The notes under the pieces: model-generated | Told to the model about the DNA's origin: nothing | The model's database searches: none | What the model saw: only the letters and a program-made list of their open reading frames with translations | Shown: one piece after another, positions 60,145 to 64,000 of the stretch | Numbering within the stretch: position 1 is the stretch's first letter | Layout of the letters: each line of letters begins with the position of its first letter | Position numbers and translations under genes: made by a program | Source: Parvularcula sp. BBD 1991-13 | GTDB lineage: Bacteria; Pseudomonadota; Alphaproteobacteria; Caulobacterales; Parvularculaceae | Assembly: GCA_001657385.1 (NCBI GenBank) | Contig: LYSZ01000004.1 | Location: 186,001-250,000 of the forward strand | Reading direction: 5' to 3' | Length of the DNA stretch: 64,000 nucleotides

Positions 60145-61035
60145 ATGACGATGCACGGACACAATCAACCGGAAATGGCGTCCGCGGAGCGTTTTTCCGT
60201 CGAGATCGGGGAGGGCCGCCTCGCCGGATGGCGCTGGCCGGCCCCTGAAAAGCCGCCCTTGCTGTTCTGTCACGCCACGGGCTTTTGCGCTTCTGCGTAC
60301 AAACGGATGCTGGGCGCGCTGTCGCCGCGTTTCGACGTCGTCGCCCTGGACATGCGCGGGCACGGACGCACGGCGCTGCCGGCGGCGCCGCGGTCCTTGC
60401 GCTCATGGGCGGTTTACGCCCGCGACGTCGAGGCGTTTCTCGACGGACAGGCGCGCGATGGATGGACACTTGCCGGGCACTCCATGGGCGGCGTGGTGAG
60501 CAGCCTCGCCGCGCGCGGGCGGCGCGACGTCGCCGCGTTGCGGCTGATCGAGCCCGTGGCGATGCCCTCGCTCCTCGTCCTTGCCGCGCGAACGCCCTTA
60601 TGGCGGCTCCTGGGGCCGCGCATGCCGCTCGCCGCCGGGGCGCGGCGGCGTCGCGCCGACTGGCCGTCGCGGGCGGACGCAGCGGCGGCTTACGCGCAGA
60701 AGCCGCTGTTTCGCGATTGGGCGCCCGGCGTTCTCGCGGACTATCTCGAAGACGGTCTTGTCGACACGCCGGCGGGCGCGCGCCTCGCCTGCGATCCCGC
60801 CTGGGAGGCTGCGACCTACGCCGCGCAGGCGCATGATTTCTGGGGGGCGGTCCGCGCCGCGGGGCCGGCTGTCTCGGTGCTCGCCGCCGACGCCCCGTCG
60901 AGCACGGTCTGGCGCTTCGCGCGCGCCCGCCTGCGCCGTCTCGGCGCGTCGGTGAAGGACGCTTCCGGGCTCGGCCATCTCGCCCCGATGCAGGACCCGG
61001 CCCGCTGCGCGGCGTTCCTCGCCGCAGAGGGATGA
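60145..61035 (+). CDS. Alpha/beta-fold hydrolase
   Basis: A 296-residue alpha/beta hydrolase. CHATGFCASAYKRM (oxyanion region), ALDMRGHGRTALP, nucleophile elbow LAGHSMGGVVSS (serine near residue 113) and the catalytic histidine in SGLGHLAPMQDP are visible. Substrate unknown. It follows the exonuclease gene by about 115 bp on the same strand. Confidence 0.88.
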   Translation: MTMHGHNQPEMASAERFSVEIGEGRLAGWRWPAPEKPPLLFCHATGFCASAYKRMLGALSPRFDVVALDMRGHGRTALPAAPRSLRSWAVYARDVEAFLDGQARDGWTLAGHSMGGVVSSLAARGRRDVAALRLIEPVAMPSLLVLAARTPLWRLLGPRMPLAAGARRRRADWPSRADAAAAYAQKPLFRDWAPGVLADYLEDGLVDTPAGARLACDPAWEAATYAAQAHDFWGAVRAAGPAVSVLAADAPSSTVWRFARARLRRLGASVKDASGLGHLAPMQDPARCAAFLAAEG

Positions 61036-61244
61036 CGCCGGCGCCGGCATTATGTGTTGGACTGCCTGCGTCTTTTTGCTAATCGTGCCGGAAATCCGCG
61101 AGGACGCGGCGGATATTGCTGTTGACGGACCGCCGATCAGGCGCCTGCGGCCGCCGCGGCGATAGTCAAGAAGACGATAGTCAGGAAGGCGGCGGCCGGC
61201 GACGCGGCGGTCAACAGGCGCAGGAACGAACAGAAAGGCTGACA

Positions 61245-62036
61245 ATGAGCGAAACCCAGGCGGGCCCGCAGGTGACGGGCAAGATGTTCCTTTTCGAACG
61301 TCCGGAGCTTTTAACCAAGGAACAGCATGGCGGCCTCGGCCTCGTGGCGCCGGAGAAACGCTACGGTTTCTGCGCCGACGCGCGCGCGATCCCGCTGACG
61401 GTCGGCGAAGTGCCCTCGGCGATGAAGGATTATCCGATCATTTTCATGTCCCAGGAACAGCCGGTCATGCTCGCCGTGACGGGCCTTATCGACGATGTGA
61501 ACCTGTTCGTGGACGAGAACGGCGACTGGGAAGAAAACCGCTACGTGCCGGCCTATGTGCGCCGGCATCCGTTCGGCCTTGCCTCCGAAACCGGCGGCGA
61601 GCGCATGGCCGTCGTCCTCGACAGGGGATTTGACGGCGTCGCCGACGGCGGCGAGCAGGCGCTGTTCGAAAACGGCGAGCCGACCCAGGTGACCCAGACC
61701 GCGGTCGAGTTCTGCAAGAAGTATGAGCAGGACCGCCAGGTGACTGAAGAGTTCGCCAAGCGTCTGCTGGATTTCGATTTGCTCCGCCCGCAGACGGGCC
61801 AGTACACCCCGACGGGCGCGAGCGAGCCGCGCAGCTTCGCCCAGTATGTCGGCATCGACGAAGAGCGCTTTAACGCGCTGAGCGACGAGCAGATCATCGA
61901 AATGCGCAAAAATGGCATGCTGCCGATCGTCCATGCGCTCCTGATGTCCCTTGGCAACTGGCGCCTGATCCTCCAGCGCCGCGCCCGGCGTTTCAATCTG
62001 ACCGAGGATCAGATCCTCAATCAGGTGATGAACTGA
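61245..62036 (+). CDS. SapC family protein
   Basis: A 263-residue cytoplasmic-looking protein of the SapC family, named after an S-layer-associated gene of Campylobacter but of unknown function in alphaproteobacteria. Conserved features are YGFCADARAIPLTVGE, PIIFMSQEQPVMLAVTGL, NRYVPAYVRRHPFGL and ALLMSLGNWRLILQRR. No signal peptide. ATG 61245 is used; the frame continues to 61116 but that part contains a GATAGTCA(A/G)GAAG duplication and looks non-coding. Confidence 0.9.
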   Translation: MSETQAGPQVTGKMFLFERPELLTKEQHGGLGLVAPEKRYGFCADARAIPLTVGEVPSAMKDYPIIFMSQEQPVMLAVTGLIDDVNLFVDENGDWEENRYVPAYVRRHPFGLASETGGERMAVVLDRGFDGVADGGEQALFENGEPTQVTQTAVEFCKKYEQDRQVTEEFAKRLLDFDLLRPQTGQYTPTGASEPRSFAQYVGIDEERFNALSDEQIIEMRKNGMLPIVHALLMSLGNWRLILQRRARRFNLTEDQILNQVMN

Positions 62037-62175
62037 GGCGCGCGCCGCGCTGAAACAACTTGACGGCCGCGCCCCCGTCAAAGCGGGCGGCGGCGCGTTC
62101 ACAATCGGACGAGGGCGCGCGCCCGGCGGGCGAAGGGGATTGGCGCGCGCGCGCGCCTCGGCTACATCTCCGGCG

Positions 62176-64000
62176 ATGAACAGCCCGGCAACGAGAAGCT
62201 CCATTTCCAGTCGAGCGGCGGCGCCCGCCGCCGCTTTTCTCGTCGCCGTTTTTATCGCCGCCGCCTTCATCGCCGCCGCCCTGACCTCGCCGCTGTCGGC
62301 GCAGGACGCATCCGCGCCGCAGGCGTGGCCGCCGGCGGGGGATGCGGCGCGGGCTGAAACCGACTACACGGCCACGACGCTTGTTCCGGAAACGGACGGC
62401 GTCGCGGCGGGACAGACATTCTGGGTCGCCCTTCGCCAAGAGGTTGCGGCAGGCTGGCATGTCTTCTGGGAAAATCCTGGCGATGCGGGTCTGCCGCTCG
62501 ATCTCCAGTGGACGCTGCCCGAAGGGTTTTCCGCCGACCCGCCAATTCATCCTGTCCCTGAGTATTTTTCCTATGGGCCCCTGGCCAATTTCGCCCATGA
62601 AGGCGCGCCGGTCTTCCTGATACGGATGACAGCGCCGGAAACCCTTCCCCGGGACGCCGTTGCGCCCGGCGGCGCGTTGTCCTTCGCCGTCAGGGCGTCA
62701 TGGCAGGTCTGCGAAGATATCTGCGTGCCGGAGGCCGCGGCGCTGTCTTTTTCCCTGCCGGCGGCCGATGTCGCGCGCCCCGATCCGCGGCGCGCGGCGC
62801 TGTTTGCGGCGGCCCGCCGCGCCCTGCCGGCGCCGTTCGAGGGGGAGGCGGTTTTCGCCGCGACGAAAAAAGGCTATCGCCTGACGCTCGAGGACGACGC
62901 CGGGACGCTCCCTGGCGCGCTCTCCGGGGCGAACCGCGGCGACGCCTATTTCTTTCCGGCCGTCAGCGGTCTGATCACTCCCGCCGCGCCGCAGAAAGTC
63001 CGCTACCGCAACGGCGTCCTTACCGTCGAGATGGCGCGCGGCTATTTCGAAGGCCATGACGGCGACACGGTCAGGGGCGTTCTCGGTTTTGTCGATGAGG
63101 GCGGCGCCCGCGCCGGCCTTGACATTGCGGCCTCCTACGCGCCGCGCTCCGCGAGTCTCGCCGGGACAGGAAGCGGGAGCGGGACAGGCGCAGGGGCGTC
63201 GCCCGCCGACGGACCGGGCGCGGGCGCGTCGCTGCCTCTTCTGTTTGCGTTCGCGTTCCTCGGCGGCGCGCTTCTTAACGTCATGCCGTGCGTCTTTCCG
63301 ATCATTTTCGTCAAGGCGGCCGCGCTGATGCAGGCGGCGGGCGAGGCCGGCGCCGGCGAAAGAGCGCTGGTCCGCGTTCACGGCCTTCTCTACACGGGCG
63401 GCGTCCTCGCCGCGTTCGTGTTCATCGGCGCCGTCCTGTTGAGCCTGCGCGCCGGGGGCGAACAGCTCGGCTGGGGGTTTCACCTCCAGTCGCCGCCGGT
63501 GGTCGCGCTTTCCGCCTATGTCCTGTTCCTGGTCGGCCTCAATCTCGCGGGGGTGTTCCACGCGGGCGAAAGTCTCGCCGGCGCCGGCGGCGGGCTCGCC
63601 GCGAAGGGCGGGCGCAGCGGCGCGTTCTTTACCGGCCTCCTGGCGGTGGTGGTTGCCGCGCCGTGCCTCGGGCCGCTGCTGACGGCGCCCCTGGGCGCGG
63701 TGCTCCTGCAACCGCCGGCGATCGGTCTTTCCATTCTCGCCGCCATGGCGCTGGGCCTCGCCGCGCCGTACCTCGCGCTCAGCTTCGCGCCCGGGCTCGG
63801 CCGCGTCCTGCCCAGGCCGGGGCCTTGGATGGGGGTCATGAAACAGGCGCTGGCGTTTCCGGTTTTCGCCGGCGCGGCCTATTTCCTGTGGGTCTTCGCG
63901 CAGCAGACCGGCGGGGCGGGGCTTGCGGCCGCCCTTGCCGGCGCGGTCTTTCTCGCCTTTGCGGCGTGGCTGTTCGAACTCAGCAAGACCAGCGGCGGCG
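62176..64000 (+). CDS. DsbD/ScsB-like thiol:disulfide interchange protein (3' end cut by window edge)
   Basis: Inner-membrane electron conduit carrying thiol reducing power to the periplasm. About 608 codons are visible. The signal peptide ends near residue 37 (SPLSAQD). The N-terminal domain has a periplasmic cysteine pair in WQVCEDICVPE (about 62701-62733). After a glycine/serine-rich linker, the membrane domain begins at about residue 350 with NVMPCVFPIIFVKA (first transmembrane cysteine) and AAPCLGPLLTAP (second). A C-terminal thioredoxin-like domain would follow beyond the edge. ATG 62176 is the only start before the signal. Confidence 0.9.
   Translation, partial: MNSPATRSSISSRAAAPAAAFLVAVFIAAAFIAAALTSPLSAQDASAPQAWPPAGDAARAETDYTATTLVPETDGVAAGQTFWVALRQEVAAGWHVFWENPGDAGLPLDLQWTLPEGFSADPPIHPVPEYFSYGPLANFAHEGAPVFLIRMTAPETLPRDAVAPGGALSFAVRASWQVCEDICVPEAAALSFSLPAADVARPDPRRAALFAAARRALPAPFEGEAVFAATKKGYRLTLEDDAGTLPGALSGANRGDAYFFPAVSGLITPAAPQKVRYRNGVLTVEMARGYFEGHDGDTVRGVLGFVDEGGARAGLDIAASYAPRSASLAGTGSGSGTGAGASPADGPGAGASLPLLFAFAFLGGALLNVMPCVFPIIFVKAAALMQAAGEAGAGERALVRVHGLLYTGGVLAAFVFIGAVLLSLRAGGEQLGWGFHLQSPPVVALSAYVLFLVGLNLAGVFHAGESLAGAGGGLAAKGGRSGAFFTGLLAVVVAAPCLGPLLTAPLGAVLLQPPAIGLSILAAMALGLAAPYLALSFAPGLGRVLPRPGPWMGVMKQALAFPVFAGAAYFLWVFAQQTGGAGLAAALAGAVFLAFAAWLFELSKTSGG

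Noticed and set aside
61116-61244. Longer SapC start at 61116
   Set aside because: The added residues are arginine-rich, come from a tandem duplication and have no family similarity.
62085-62125. Possible third copy of the dispersed repeat (TTCACAATCGG)
   Set aside because: Only about 11 bases match one edge of the element; the AGCGTGT palindrome is missing.

Overview
The window is GC-rich chromosomal DNA from an alphaproteobacterium. Support for this includes a class I lysyl-tRNA synthetase (2850-4451, minus), a RegA/ActR/PrrA-type regulator, a complete cpaA-cpaBCDEF-tadBC Flp-pilus locus, a family-4-like uracil-DNA glycosylase of the alphaproteobacterial type, a SapC-family protein and boxes matching the CtrA consensus TTAA-N7-TTAA. 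A Caulobacterales or Parvularculales relative is my best guess; this is inference, not an identification. I saw no rRNA, tRNA, CRISPR array, insertion sequence or phage gene.

Layout. 1-1693 is a truncated prkA (minus) behind a leader with a strong minus-strand terminator. 1805-2849 is gene-free and repeat-laden. 2850-16953 is mostly housekeeping: lysK, a TerB-like protein, DUF952-pyrD, a MATE exporter, DUF393-DUF2256, an orphan RegA, a renalase-like oxidoreductase, nhaA, hisI, cysS, a DUF389 membrane protein and an Fe-S scaffold. Inside it, 10690-11966 holds an OxyR-like LysR regulator without the peroxidatic cysteine, flanked by two matching ATAG-N7-CTAT boxes, and a tiny 25-codon hydrophobic gene with its own promoter and terminator.

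17232-23613 is a GcvA-like regulator divergent from an assimilatory sulfate operon (cysG, DUF2849, GST, sulfite reductase, DUF934, cysH). 23847-28386 has an alpha/beta hydrolase and a large TonB-dependent receptor behind CtrA-like boxes. 28645-31655 is an envelope protein and a peroxide-defence block (ahpD, ahpC, canonical oxyR). 31666-37023 is an AI-2E-type permease, then a tightly overlapping pabB-pabA-pabC operon ending in an unusual adenylate-forming enzyme related to the short 4-coumarate-CoA ligases of the photoactive-yellow-protein type.

37033-47482 is the Flp/Tad pilus locus: a stand-alone secretin N-domain protein, a Crp-like regulator, prepilin peptidase, CpaB, secretin, lipoprotein CpaD, CpaE with an acidic pentapeptide-like N-terminus, ATPase CpaF, TadB and TadC. 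No Flp pilin gene is in the window. 47522-64000 carries a lytic transglycosylase, uracil-DNA glycosylase, ETF-QO, a TPR lipoprotein, ispE, a MraY/WecA-type transferase, a polyprenyl diphosphate synthase, an S49 peptidase, YjbQ, an exonuclease, a hydrolase, SapC and a truncated DsbD-like protein.

Most novel signals: the box-controlled mini-gene at 10763-10840, the pab-linked adenylating enzyme with a degenerate P-loop, the pentapeptide-like domain on CpaE, CtrA-like boxes at three promoters with the same geometry, and many short tandem duplications at gene edges. All functions are read from sequence by eye; no database search was run.
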